Both the position numbers and the translations under genes were made by a program. From assembly GCA_023700885.1 (NCBI GenBank), contig JAMPYA010000009.1, forward strand, positions 1 through 25,862: DNA of 25,862 bases, given 5' to 3'. Positions 1-7,998 of the stretch are shown here, one piece after another. The stretch is from Flavobacteriaceae bacterium. Its GTDB lineage: Bacteria > Bacteroidota > Bacteroidia > Flavobacteriales > Flavobacteriaceae. Position 1 is the first letter of the stretch. Each line of letters opens with the position of its first letter. The notes below the pieces were generated by a model. It was not told the origin of the DNA and searched no databases. It was given only the letters and a program-made list of their open reading frames with translations.

Positions 1-20
1 ATTGGTTAAATTTAGCCAAT
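1..20. other. Inverted repeat at window edge
   Basis: The first 20 bases form a 10+10 inverted repeat (ATTGG...CCAAT outer arms) that is perfect apart from one G/T wobble pair, followed by a weakly T-rich stretch. It could be the terminator of a gene lying left of the window, but the upstream gene is not visible and there is no real loop, so the role is open. Confidence 0.3.
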
Positions 21-78
21 TGATTATTTTAAAACTTTATCATTACCACTAATCACTCAAAAAATATAATATAAAATC

Positions 79-564
79 ATGCGCAAAATAAACCAAGAAA
101 TTACTGATAAAACAATTATCGAAAACATTTTAAAAACAGCAACTATCTGCCGATTAGGATTAATTGACCAATCTAAACCTTATATTGTACCTGTAAATTA
201 TGGTTATCAAGATGGATTTATTTATATACACTCAGCTCCGGAAGGTAAAAAGATAGCATTGTTAAACAAAAACAACGAAGTTTGTTTTGAAATTGAATCA
301 ACAGCAAAAACCATAAAAAACGAAATTCCCTGTAAGTGGGCAGAAAAATACCAATCAATCATAGGTTATGGCACAGTTGAATTTGTAGATGATTATGAAT
401 CAAAAATAAAAGCTTTAGAAATTATCATGTATCAACATGGAGCCGAAGGCATCCAAAAATTTGAGAAGAAACAGGTTGAGTTTGTAATTATTCTAAAATT
501 AAAAATTGAAGAACTTACAGCTAAACAATCTAGTAATTGGAATCATCTAAAAGAAAATTTATGA
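79..564 (+). CDS. NimA-like pyridoxamine 5'-phosphate oxidase family protein
   Basis: This 161-residue protein fits the Pyridox_ox_2/NimA-like branch of the split-barrel flavin-binding fold. Members bind FMN or related cofactors, and some reduce nitroimidazoles, but most have no known substrate. The recognisable stretch is at residues 20-75: a hydrophobic strand (ICRLGL), YIVPVNYGY, then FIYIHSAPEGKK followed by NNEVCFEIE, which matches the family pattern of VPxxY, HSA-x-G-x-K and a V-x-F strand. No signal peptide is present, so it should be cytoplasmic. The length is normal for the family. It starts at an ATG and stands alone, with 118 bp before the next gene. The assignment to the superfamily is solid; a nitroreductase role is only an inference. 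Confidence 0.8.
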   Translation: MRKINQEITDKTIIENILKTATICRLGLIDQSKPYIVPVNYGYQDGFIYIHSAPEGKKIALLNKNNEVCFEIESTAKTIKNEIPCKWAEKYQSIIGYGTVEFVDDYESKIKALEIIMYQHGAEGIQKFEKKQVEFVIILKLKIEELTAKQSSNWNHLKENL

Positions 565-644
565 AATAGCCATGTTTGTCAAAACACAAATACGTATGAA
601 AATATTTTTCAAACTGGCGCATTCCATATGACAAATGAAATTTA

Positions 645-663
645 TAGTGAGCTTGTCGAACTA
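645..663. repeat. REP-like hairpin with GAGCTTGTCGA core
   Basis: The sequence TAGT-GAGCTTGTCGA-ACTA has four outer Watson-Crick pairs, then a G.A/A.G tandem mismatch and a G-C pair around a short loop. The core matches a short intergenic repeat that, from general familiarity with bacterial genomes, is commonly seen as CCCTGAGCTTGTCGAAGGG. Here the outer arms differ but still pair. It lies between two genes. It also falls inside a 14-codon reading frame (628-672) that I do not regard as a gene. Confidence 0.45.
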
Positions 664-682
664 AACAAATAAATATTGACAT

Positions 683-1138
683 ATGAAATATGAAGTAACA
701 TCACCGGAGGAATATATAAAATCACTCCCCGATGACCGACAAATTCCATTTCAAAAACTGAGGGAAATCATTTTAAAAAACCTTCCAGAAGGGTTTGAGG
801 AAACAATGAGTTACGGAATGATTGGCTATGTAGTTCCTCACAGCCTTTACCCAAATGGATATCATTGCAACCCAAAATTACCATTACCATTTATCAGTAT
901 TGCCTCTCAGAAAAACTTTGTTGCTTTTTATCATATGGGGATTTATGCTGATAAGAAATTATTTGACTGGTTTGTTTCGGAATTTCCAAAACATTCTAAC
1001 CTAAAATTAGATATTGGAAAAAGCTGTATCCGATTCAAAAAAATGAATCAAATACCTTATGAATTATTGGGTGAATTAGTTTCAAAAATTACTCCAATTG
1101 TGTGGATTGAAAAATATGAAAATATACTAAAACACTAA
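683..1138 (+). CDS. DUF1801 domain protein (YdhG-like)
   Basis: The 151-residue product looks like a DUF1801 protein, a small cytoplasmic family with a compact alpha/beta fold and no established activity. Typical features are the N-terminal PEEYIKSLP segment, FQKLREIILKNLPEGFEETMSYGMIGY at residues 24-50 (helix followed by the conserved E-x-x-SYGM turn), and the PFISIASQKNFVAFYHMGIY strand pair at about 89-108. The C-terminal KSCIRFKKMNQIP segment also matches. Length is usual for the family. The gene is preceded by the REP-like hairpin at 645-663 and followed 66 bp later by the yyaL-type gene; I see no terminator between them, so read-through is possible. Family membership is secure but the role is unknown. 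Confidence 0.8.
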   Translation: MKYEVTSPEEYIKSLPDDRQIPFQKLREIILKNLPEGFEETMSYGMIGYVVPHSLYPNGYHCNPKLPLPFISIASQKNFVAFYHMGIYADKKLFDWFVSEFPKHSNLKLDIGKSCIRFKKMNQIPYELLGELVSKITPIVWIEKYENILKH

Positions 1139-1204
1139 GTTGAAATACATGTTAAAATAATCCTTTCAAAATAAATTACTTATTTTCTGAAAAAATCAAA
1201 TAAC

Positions 1205-3223
1205 ATGAATCAATTAAAAAATGCATCAAGCCCTTACCTACAACAACATGCCAATAATCCCGTACATTGGCAAGAATGGGGCAATGATGCTTTAGAAAAA
1301 GCCAAATCAGAAAATAAACCATTATTAATTAGTATTGGATATGCTGCATGTCATTGGTGTCATGTTATGGCAAGAGAAACTTTTATGAATGAAGATGCCG
1401 CTGCTTTTATGAATGCCCATTTTGTATGTATCAAAATAGATCGAGAAGAAAGACCTGATGTTGACCAAGTGTATATGGAAGCCGTTCAAGCTATTAAAGG
1501 TTCTGGCGGATGGCCGCTCAACGCATTTGCTTTACCTAATGGCAAACCATTTTATGCTGGCACCTATTATCCAACTCAGAAGTGGATTTCATTGTTGAAA
1601 CAGATAACACAACTTTATGAAAATGAATTCTTAAAATTAGTTGATGAAGCTTATGAGTTATCTCAAAATATTCAAAAACAACAGTTATTGCCTTTAATTA
1701 AAACGGATGAAAACATAGAATTGAAAAATATCTATTTAAACCTATTTGCATCATGGAAAGGTAGAATTGATGTTTTGCGAGGTGGTTTTGGAGGAGCACC
1801 AAAATTCCCACTACCAGTTGGGTGGAATTTTCTGTTAGAATACTACTATAATCATAAAGATGAAACTCTATTAAAATCAATAAATAATACTTTAACTGCA
1901 ATGGCTCTTGGTGGAATTTATGACCAAATTGGAGGTGGATTTGCCAGATATTCTGTTGATGCATATTGGCGTGTACCACACTTTGAAAAAATGTTATATG
2001 ATAATGGTCAACTCATAAGTTTATATGCCAATGCATATATCGCAACAAAAAATCCTCTGTATAAAAAAGTTATTATACAAACACTTGAGTTTATAGAGCG
2101 AGAATTGATGAACACTTCTTGCGGATTTTATGCTTCTCTAAACGCAGATAGTGAAGGTGAAGAAGGCACTTTTTACGTATTTACTAAAGATGAAATACAA
2201 CAAAATTTTGAGGTAAAATTAGCACATTTTATTATAGAGTATTACCACTTTACTGATGAAGGTAATTGGGAAGACTTTAAAAATACGCTGTTTACAACTT
2301 ATACTGTCAAATCATTTTCAGAGAAATTTAACTTAGATGAATTTAGCGTTAAAGAATTAATCAAAAAAAGCACAAAAGCATTATTCAACTATCGCGAAAA
2401 AAGAATTAGACCTACTACAGATACTAAAGTTTTAACTTCGTGGAATGCTTTAATGTTACAAGGATATATTGATGCGTATAGGGCTCTTAACAAACCTGAA
2501 TATTTAGAAATAGCTATAAAAAACGCCAACTTCTTAACTGAAAATCAACTTAAAAATGATTTTAGTTTATGGCGTAATTTTAAAGATGACACATCCTCTA
2601 TTGATGGATTTTTAGAGGATTATGCCTTATTATCAGAAGCTTTATTAAAATTATATCAATTAACATTCAATCAAAAATGGTTAGGATTTTGTAAAGAAAT
2701 AATTGATTATTGCATGAATCATTTTTACGATTCAAATAACGGATTATTTACATATACTTCCAATTTAAGCGATCCTCTTTATGTAAAAAAATATGAACTT
2801 TTTGATAATGTAATACCGTCTTCTAATGCTGTTATGGCTCATGTTTTATATCGTTTAGGATTGCTTTATGACGATGAAAAATACATTTCTATTGCTAAAA
2901 AGATGCTCAATCAAATGACACCACAAATTAGTAATAGCGGACCTTATGCCGGTAAATGGGCCTCTTTACTTGGATTTGCAATAAATGGTGATACAACAAT
3001 TGCAATTGTAGGAAAGGAATGTTTAGATTTAAATTTACAGTTACAAAATGAGTTTTTACCATTTGTTTTATATACCGGTGGCACGCATGAAGCTATTCCA
3101 TTTTTAAAAGGAAAATGTATAGAAGGGAAAACGGCTATTTATATTTGTCAACACAATACATGTTCGAAACCAATATTTTCTATTAAAGAGGCGCTTGAGT
3201 TGCTAAATAATTCCAAAAATTAA
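1205..3223 (+). CDS. YyaL-type thioredoxin domain protein (DUF255)
   Basis: The 672-residue protein is a full-length member of the YyaL/SPATA20 family: an N-terminal thioredoxin-like DUF255 domain followed by an (alpha/alpha)-barrel like those of sugar epimerases. The start NASSPYLQQHANNPVHW is the family signature. The redox-type motif CHWCH has its cysteines at residues 49 and 52, followed by DREERPDVD and GSGGWPLNAF. A second conserved block, GGFGGAPKFPLP and GGIYDQIGGGFARYSVD...W.VPHFEKMLYDN, lies at about 190-270, and DGFLEDYA is at about 464-471. The biochemical role of bacterial members is not established. There is no signal peptide. Its last 21 bases overlap the 3' end of the convergent TauE-type gene, and no hairpin separates them. 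Confidence 0.9.
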   Translation: MNQLKNASSPYLQQHANNPVHWQEWGNDALEKAKSENKPLLISIGYAACHWCHVMARETFMNEDAAAFMNAHFVCIKIDREERPDVDQVYMEAVQAIKGSGGWPLNAFALPNGKPFYAGTYYPTQKWISLLKQITQLYENEFLKLVDEAYELSQNIQKQQLLPLIKTDENIELKNIYLNLFASWKGRIDVLRGGFGGAPKFPLPVGWNFLLEYYYNHKDETLLKSINNTLTAMALGGIYDQIGGGFARYSVDAYWRVPHFEKMLYDNGQLISLYANAYIATKNPLYKKVIIQTLEFIERELMNTSCGFYASLNADSEGEEGTFYVFTKDEIQQNFEVKLAHFIIEYYHFTDEGNWEDFKNTLFTTYTVKSFSEKFNLDEFSVKELIKKSTKALFNYREKRIRPTTDTKVLTSWNALMLQGYIDAYRALNKPEYLEIAIKNANFLTENQLKNDFSLWRNFKDDTSSIDGFLEDYALLSEALLKLYQLTFNQKWLGFCKEIIDYCMNHFYDSNNGLFTYTSNLSDPLYVKKYELFDNVIPSSNAVMAHVLYRLGLLYDDEKYISIAKKMLNQMTPQISNSGPYAGKWASLLGFAINGDTTIAIVGKECLDLNLQLQNEFLPFVLYTGGTHEAIPFLKGKCIEGKTAIYICQHNTCSKPIFSIKEALELLNNSKN

Positions 3224-3991
3224 TAAAAAAGAAGTCGTTAAAATCATCACACCTACGATAGTGTTTACATGGTCTATTGTTACTTTTTTAAGAAATTTCT
3301 TGCCAAGATAAGATCCAAGAAATGCTGCTACACATGCCAAAACAACAAGTTGATAGGCATTATTAATAGTTGTTAAATTTTCATTTTTTGTAAAGAATGT
3401 AAAACCGTAAATGCTTAATCTTGAAATATCAATTAAAACGGCGGTGGCAATACCGGTTGCTATAAAAGCCTCTTTAGACAATCCTGATTTAATTAAAAAC
3501 ATTGACCTCAACGCACCTTGATGCCCTGATAATCCGCCAAAAAAACCTGACAATGAACCTCCTAGGGGCAAATATGAGCTAGAAAAAGTAATTTGCTGAA
3601 GTTTTTTATTCAACTCAATTATAGCAAAAATAAACATCAAAACTCCGATAATTAATTTTAGTAAGCTGATCTCAAAATTAAAATTATTAATAGTAAAAGC
3701 TAAAAGCACTATATCAGAAGTCATTAATTTTAAGGTATAAGCTCCAATAAAAGCAAAAATTGAAGCAGGAATTGCAAACCTAATTACTATACTTTTATCA
3801 ATAAAAGTTTTAACCAAAAATAATTTAAAAAAATTATTGGCTAAATGAACAATTGCTGTCATAGCAATAGCCATTTCAACAGGAAAGAACACTGCAAATA
3901 CAGGTAATAAAATGGTTCCAAGTCCAAAACCAGAAAAAAAAGTTAGTATAGCAGCACCAAATGAAACAATAATTATTAATAAAAATTCCAT
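3203..3991 (-). CDS. Sulfite exporter TauE/SafE family membrane protein
   Basis: This 262-residue polytopic inner-membrane protein has about eight hydrophobic segments separated by short loops, with small-residue-rich turns (FFSGFGLGTILLP near the N terminus and GGSLSGFFGGLSGHQGALRSM in the middle). The internal duplication of an FSGxGxG/FFGGxxGxxGA motif is characteristic of TauE/SafE (DUF81) permeases, which move sulfite, sulfoacetate or other organic anions. The substrate cannot be told from sequence. It reads from an ATG at 3991 toward yyaL and overlaps that gene's 3' end by 21 bp. Its start lies 88 bp from the divergent epimerase gene, so both promoters must share that short gap. Confidence 0.85.
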   Translation of the reverse strand: MEFLLIIIVSFGAAILTFFSGFGLGTILLPVFAVFFPVEMAIAMTAIVHLANNFFKLFLVKTFIDKSIVIRFAIPASIFAFIGAYTLKLMTSDIVLLAFTINNFNFEISLLKLIIGVLMFIFAIIELNKKLQQITFSSSYLPLGGSLSGFFGGLSGHQGALRSMFLIKSGLSKEAFIATGIATAVLIDISRLSIYGFTFFTKNENLTTINNAYQLVVLACVAAFLGSYLGKKFLKKVTIDHVNTIVGVMILTTSFLLIFGII

Positions 3992-4079
3992 TATAAAAAG
4001 ATTAATTTCTTATTAAATTTTAATTTGTAAATTTATACAATTCGTATTGCCCACACAACTACAATAATAACACTAAATA

Positions 4080-4991
4080 ATGAATTCTAACGAAATTGTT
4101 TTAATAACCGGAGGTACAGGAATGATTGCTCAAAGAGTTTCAAGACTGTTAGAAAACTCTGGTTATGAGGTTCGGTTTTTGAGCAGAAATAAAAAATCTG
4201 AAAAGCATTTTCTTTGGGATATTAACACAGGATTTATTGACACGAATGTATTTAATCATTTAGATCATATTGTTCATTTAGCCGGCGCAGACATTAGTGA
4301 AAAAAGATGGTCAAAACAACGAAAAAAAGAAATTCTGGACAGTAGAATCAAAAGCACGCAACTCCTTTTTAATGCTATAAAAAAGCACACCAATCAGCTA
4401 AAAACATTTGTAGCAACTTCTGCTGTTGGTTATTATGGTACTTCTACCAAAGATGTTCTTTTTACCGAAGAATCACCAAATGGACATGATTTTTTGGCTC
4501 ATGTTTGTAAATTATGGGAAGATGAAGCCGACCTTTTTTCGACATTTAATAACACCAGAGTTGTAAAGCTAAGGTTTGGTGTGGTTTTAGATTCAAACGG
4601 TGGTGCTTTTGCAAAGATGAAAAAACCTATAACAATGGGATTTGGCGCCGTTTTAGGAAATGGCCAGCAGTATATCCCTTGGATTCATATAGAAGATTTA
4701 TGTAATCTTTTATTGTTTACAATAGAAAATGATGAGCTTAGCGGTGTATTTAATGCTGTAGCACCTCAACAAATTACAAATGAACAATTAACCTATTTAA
4801 TTGCTGAAAAACTACACAAAACTATTTGGTTGCCAAAAGCTCCTAGTTTTGTTTTAAAATTCATATTCGGAGAACTGTCATCAATTATTTTAAAAGGAAA
4901 CAGGGTAAGCTGTCAAAAATTAATTTTATCAAAATTCGCATTCAAATACCCGGCTATAGATCAAGCTTTAGATCATTTACTTGAAAAATAA
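4080..4991 (+). CDS. TIGR01777 family NAD(P)-dependent epimerase (YfcH-like)
   Basis: The 303-residue product is an extended short-chain dehydrogenase of the TIGR01777/YfcH type with an N-terminal Rossmann fold and C-terminal DUF1731 domain. The nucleotide-binding loop is ITGGTGMIA at residues 9-17; relatives usually end this motif with G, so the third glycine is replaced by Ala17. HLAGADISEKRWSKQRKKEILDSRI is the typical segment after the fourth strand, and SAVGYYG holds the catalytic-type tyrosine pair. LRFGVVLDSNGGAFAKM and PWIHIEDL are further family signatures. The substrate is unknown; relatives are thought to act on nucleotide sugars or related compounds, but that is not shown. It is followed by a strong bidirectional terminator. 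Confidence 0.87.
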   Translation: MNSNEIVLITGGTGMIAQRVSRLLENSGYEVRFLSRNKKSEKHFLWDINTGFIDTNVFNHLDHIVHLAGADISEKRWSKQRKKEILDSRIKSTQLLFNAIKKHTNQLKTFVATSAVGYYGTSTKDVLFTEESPNGHDFLAHVCKLWEDEADLFSTFNNTRVVKLRFGVVLDSNGGAFAKMKKPITMGFGAVLGNGQQYIPWIHIEDLCNLLLFTIENDELSGVFNAVAPQQITNEQLTYLIAEKLHKTIWLPKAPSFVLKFIFGELSSIILKGNRVSCQKLILSKFAFKYPAIDQALDHLLEK

Positions 4992-5021
4992 TTTTTGGGT
5001 ATTTTGATAAGATCTTAAAAC

Positions 5022-5051
5022 AAAAAAAGTTCGGTTTCCCGAACTTTTTTT
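5022..5051. terminator. Bidirectional intrinsic terminator
   Basis: A 13-bp perfect stem (A-run then GTTCGG, paired with CCGAAC then T-run) encloses a four-base TTTC loop. A-tracts on one side and T-tracts on the other allow it to end transcription of both the epimerase gene (+) and the lipoprotein gene (-), whose stop codon begins at the hairpin's right edge. Confidence 0.9.
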
Positions 5052-5800
5052 TATTTTACTATAGTAGCATCTTCAATGAGAATGTCATACTTATAACCAG
5101 ACCCTAAGTCTTTGTTTAATACAACTAAACCTTTAACAGTAACAATATCATCAACAGCTACCTTTGCCAATGTTGTAACAATAACATCATTTAACCCTTT
5201 AAAACTACTTCCATCTTGTAAATGAATCCAATTTTTATTCATTATTTCCGGATTGAAACTCACAACTTTACCAGTTAAAGCAACCGTTTTACCCGCTAAT
5301 TTATCTTTTCCTGAAAATAAATCGTGTAATGAAATAGCTCCTTTTGCTAAAACGATTCCTTCAGATAATTGGGTCTTAGTTTCTCCTTTCTCACTTACTA
5401 CATTTCCTCCATGAGGATTTGATGTTGCCTCTACATTAGTTTTAGCAGGAGCATTTGGATCTACTAAACTTTCAACAAAAAATACAGATTCAAAAGTTCT
5501 GTTTAAATCTTTACTTTCAAAGTTTTTCATCTCCATACCACCTTCATAAACATAGGTTTTTCCAACTTCAACATCAGTTAATGGAATTGCCATCCAATAT
5601 TCTTTTTCACCTTCAGAAACAAATAGATACGTATAAGCATTTGCGTTTAAAATCTCTTTAACAGTTACCTGTTTCAGATTGGTATTTGATGTCATTTCAC
5701 TATTTTGTACCGGCTCATAGCCTTCATTTTTTTGCTTGCATTGAACCAACACTAAAAGTGTCATTAAACTTGCAATACTCCAAATTATTAATTTTCTCAT
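5051..5800 (-). CDS. Probable lipoprotein with GW/NrfJ-like and OB-fold domains
   Basis: The 249-residue protein starts with a hydrophobic leader ending in LVQC (Cys21), so it is probably exported and lipidated, although Gln before the cysteine is an unusual lipobox residue. Residues 46-111 (NANAYTYLFV..KEYWMAIP..VGKTYVYEGGMEMKNFESKDLNRTF) resemble a small secreted domain known from NrfJ-like proteins. A linker with NPHGG (128-132) follows. Residues 160-248 (LAGKTVALTGKVVSFN..IMNKNWIHLQDGSS...DDIVTVKGLVV.KDLGSGYKYDILIEDATI) look like an OB-fold of the type found in secreted proteins with the NW-HLQDG motif. The two-domain order is one I have seen in anaerobic proteobacteria, where function is also unclear. 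It is a single gene, flanked by a terminator. Confidence 0.7.
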   Translation of the reverse strand: MRKLIIWSIASLMTLLVLVQCKQKNEGYEPVQNSEMTSNTNLKQVTVKEILNANAYTYLFVSEGEKEYWMAIPLTDVEVGKTYVYEGGMEMKNFESKDLNRTFESVFFVESLVDPNAPAKTNVEATSNPHGGNVVSEKGETKTQLSEGIVLAKGAISLHDLFSGKDKLAGKTVALTGKVVSFNPEIMNKNWIHLQDGSSFKGLNDVIVTTLAKVAVDDIVTVKGLVVLNKDLGSGYKYDILIEDATIVK

Positions 5801-5898
5801 TTTTTATATTATTAATTAATCGAGGTAAAATTAACTAATTTATAGTTCTCAATATATGACTTAACTCATTTTTTAAAAATGGTTTAATTGATTCTGTC

Positions 5899-5906
5899 TA
5901 TATTTG
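5899..5906 (+). promoter_or_regulatory. Putative -7 element (TATATTTG)
   Basis: This octamer matches the Bacteroidota -7 consensus TAnnTTTG exactly and lies 16 bp before the start of the aminotransferase gene, implying a very short leader. I see no good TTG at the expected -33 spacing, so it is a partial match. Confidence 0.45.
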
Positions 5907-5922
5907 TATAAACTATATTTTT

Positions 5923-6741
5923 ATGATTGGTTTTCACAATGAAAATTATACTGAAGTTAGTAAAATATCATTACCAATAACTTCAACAACCATTAACAGA
6001 AGCTATGCTGCTTTTGAGTTTTTTACACTTGCAAACAACAAACCTTTTTATTTGGACAGACATTTACAACGATTGTTCAAAACACTTGAAATCCTCAGAA
6101 TTCAAATTGAATATTCTAAATCATCCTTAGAAAAAATTATTATCAATCTAATTGATAAAAACCCACTTGAAAATATTTCTTATAAGATTTTCGTAATTCC
6201 TGAAACTATACCTAATTTTGATTATTTTAAAGGAGAGGTATTTATTTTTCCTTTTTTAAATTCTTTGCAACCTGCATCACTATACAAAACTGGCGCAAAA
6301 TTATTACTTAAAGAATACGAAAGGTTTTTACCAACAGCAAAAACCACCAATTATATAGCTTCTGTTTATTGGGAAAATGAAATTAACAAACTACACGCCT
6401 TAGACGTTTTATTTTACTATAGAAACACCATTAGAGAAACCTCTAGAAGTAATATTTTTATAATTAAGAATAACATTATTTACACACCAATTACAGGTAT
6501 TTTATATGGAATAACCCGCAGTATTGCTATCAATTTAATTCAAAAAAATAAGCTGATTTTAAAAGAAAAAGAAATCAGTATAGAAGAATTATTTCAGGCT
6601 GATGAAGTTTTTATAACAAGTACCACTCGTGAAATTATGCCCATTACTAATATTGATATAACATCAATTGGAAATGGAAAAGTTGGCAATATCACTCAAA
6701 ATTTGATACATGATTTTAGACAACTTAAAATCAAGTATTAA
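5923..6741 (+). CDS. PLP-dependent class IV aminotransferase
   Basis: The 272-residue product belongs to fold-type IV PLP enzymes, the group of branched-chain and D-amino acid aminotransferases and aminodeoxychorismate lyase. Expected landmarks are present: RSYAAFEFF near residue 26, the conserved DRHLQRLF (45-52), a lysine in TAKTTNY (Lys140) in the position of the PLP Schiff-base lysine, RETSRSNIFI (171-180) with the cofactor-contacting glutamate Glu172, GILYGITR (192-199), and TSTTREIMPIT (232-242). It is cytoplasmic with no leader. The precise substrate cannot be fixed: aminodeoxychorismate lyase (folate) and amino-acid transamination are both possible, and no folate or amino-acid genes sit beside it. 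A bidirectional terminator separates it from convergent fabH. Confidence 0.85.
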   Translation: MIGFHNENYTEVSKISLPITSTTINRSYAAFEFFTLANNKPFYLDRHLQRLFKTLEILRIQIEYSKSSLEKIIINLIDKNPLENISYKIFVIPETIPNFDYFKGEVFIFPFLNSLQPASLYKTGAKLLLKEYERFLPTAKTTNYIASVYWENEINKLHALDVLFYYRNTIRETSRSNIFIIKNNIIYTPITGILYGITRSIAINLIQKNKLILKEKEISIEELFQADEVFITSTTREIMPITNIDITSIGNGKVGNITQNLIHDFRQLKIKY

Positions 6742-6743
6742 AA

Positions 6744-6769
6744 AAAAAGACTGCAAATGCAGTCTTTTT
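6744..6769. terminator. Bidirectional intrinsic terminator
   Basis: An 11-bp stem (AAAAAGACTGC paired with GCAGTCTTTTT) with an AAAT loop sits between the convergent aminotransferase and fabH genes. The flanking A and T runs suit termination on both strands. Confidence 0.9.
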
Positions 6770-6789
6770 AATATAATTACCATAAAATA

Positions 6790-7797
6790 TTACCAACGCA
6801 TAATTACACTTCCCCAAGTAAATCCACTTCCAAAAGCTGCTAATACTACTAAATCACCTTCTTTAATTTTACCTTCATCTAAGGCTTCTGTTAGCGCAAT
6901 TGGAATTGAAGCGGCTGTTGTATTTCCATATTTTTGAATATTATTATGAACTTTATCATCCGTCAATCTAAACTTGTGCTGAACAAATTGAGAAATCCTT
7001 AAATTAGCTTGATGTGGAATTAACATGTCAATATCAGTTGATTGTAATCCGTTTATTTGCAAACCTTCTATAATAGCCTCAGAAAAACGAACTACGGCAT
7101 GTTTAAACACAAATTGTCCATTCATATATGGGTAGTAGGAAACATCATCAGGGTTATTTTCTTTCATAATATCATCAACCCAATGTGTAATATTTGGACC
7201 TTCTACAATTAATTCTTTTGCGTGCGCCCCTTCTGAATATAAATGTGTAGAAAGAATACCTTTACCCTTTTCTTCAGTTCTTGTTAAAACGGCAGCTCCT
7301 GCTCCGTCACCAAAAATTACAGAAACATTTCTTCCTCTATCATTCAATTCTAAACCTCCAGAGTGGTATTCGGCGCCAATTACCAATATGTTTTTATACA
7401 TTCCGGTTTTAATAAACTGGTCAGCAACAGAAATACCATATACAAACCCAGAACATTGATTTCTAACATCTAAGGCACCAATAGTATTCATTTCTAACAA
7501 ATCTTGAACCATTACACCACAACCCGGAAAATAGTAGTCTGGACTCAATGTTGCGAATATTAAAAAATCAATATCTTTAGGGGTTAAACCTGCTTTCTCA
7601 ATAGCTATTCGAGCTGCTTTGGCTCCCATCGTTGCTGAAGTATCTCCACTTCCTTCAATTACCCATCTGCGTTCTTGAATACCGGTGCGCTCCTGAATCC
7701 ACTCATCTGTGGTATCCATAACTTTAGTTAGTGCTGCATTAGTTACTACATTATCAGGAACATAGTAACCCATTCCTATTATTTTTGAATTGTACAT
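6790..7797 (-). CDS. fabH: 3-oxoacyl-ACP synthase III (KAS III)
   Basis: The 335-residue thiolase-fold enzyme should condense an acyl-CoA primer with malonyl-ACP to begin fatty acid synthesis in the cytoplasm. The catalytic triad is intact: Cys115 in NQCSGF, His262 in IPHQAN, and Asn292 in YGNTTAASIP. The N terminus (IIGMGYYVPDNVVTN...DEWIQERTGIQERRW) and GDGAGA (164-169) are typical, as is the C-terminal AFGSGFTWGS. It is not next to plsX, rpmF, fabD or acpP, so this is a stand-alone copy; Bacteroidota often carry more than one KAS III, and this one may have a special primer preference, which is inference. A good Bacteroidota promoter lies just upstream, and a terminator follows. Confidence 0.9.
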   Translation of the reverse strand: MYNSKIIGMGYYVPDNVVTNAALTKVMDTTDEWIQERTGIQERRWVIEGSGDTSATMGAKAARIAIEKAGLTPKDIDFLIFATLSPDYYFPGCGVMVQDLLEMNTIGALDVRNQCSGFVYGISVADQFIKTGMYKNILVIGAEYHSGGLELNDRGRNVSVIFGDGAGAAVLTRTEEKGKGILSTHLYSEGAHAKELIVEGPNITHWVDDIMKENNPDDVSYYPYMNGQFVFKHAVVRFSEAIIEGLQINGLQSTDIDMLIPHQANLRISQFVQHKFRLTDDKVHNNIQKYGNTTAASIPIALTEALDEGKIKEGDLVVLAAFGSGFTWGSVIMRW

Positions 7798-7820
7798 ATA
7801 ATTTCTATTAGTTTCATTAG

Positions 7821-7853
7821 CAAAAATAGAAAAATTCTAATCCATTTCAACAA
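7821..7853 (-). promoter_or_regulatory. Putative fabH promoter
   Basis: On the minus strand, TTG (7850-7848, with another TTG directly upstream) is separated by 19 bases from TATTTTTG (7828-7821). This matches the Bacteroidota -33 TTG and -7 TAnnTTTG elements with suitable spacing. Transcription would begin close to 7815, leaving a leader of fewer than 20 bases before the fabH ATG. Confidence 0.65.
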
Positions 7854-7998
7854 TTTAACACTTAATGAACTAAATTAATGAGAATTAATTATTAACAATT
7901 AAATTTATTATAAAAATTTAACTAATTAATAAGAAAAAAAATAGCTTAAATAATCTAATAATTATTTAATATTGATTTATCAAACAAAACATTTAAAA

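Noticed and set aside
628..672. 14-codon frame (MTNEIYSELVELNK) over the REP-like hairpin
   Set aside because: It is explained by the repeat element itself and has no sign of being translated.
6710..6937. Plus-strand frame across the aminotransferase end and fabH end
   Set aside because: It spans a strong terminator and is antisense to fabH; no family features.
7972..7998. TTG-initiated nine-codon extension of the S9 peptidase
   Set aside because: It would put polar residues ahead of a clean signal peptide that begins at the ATG at 7999.
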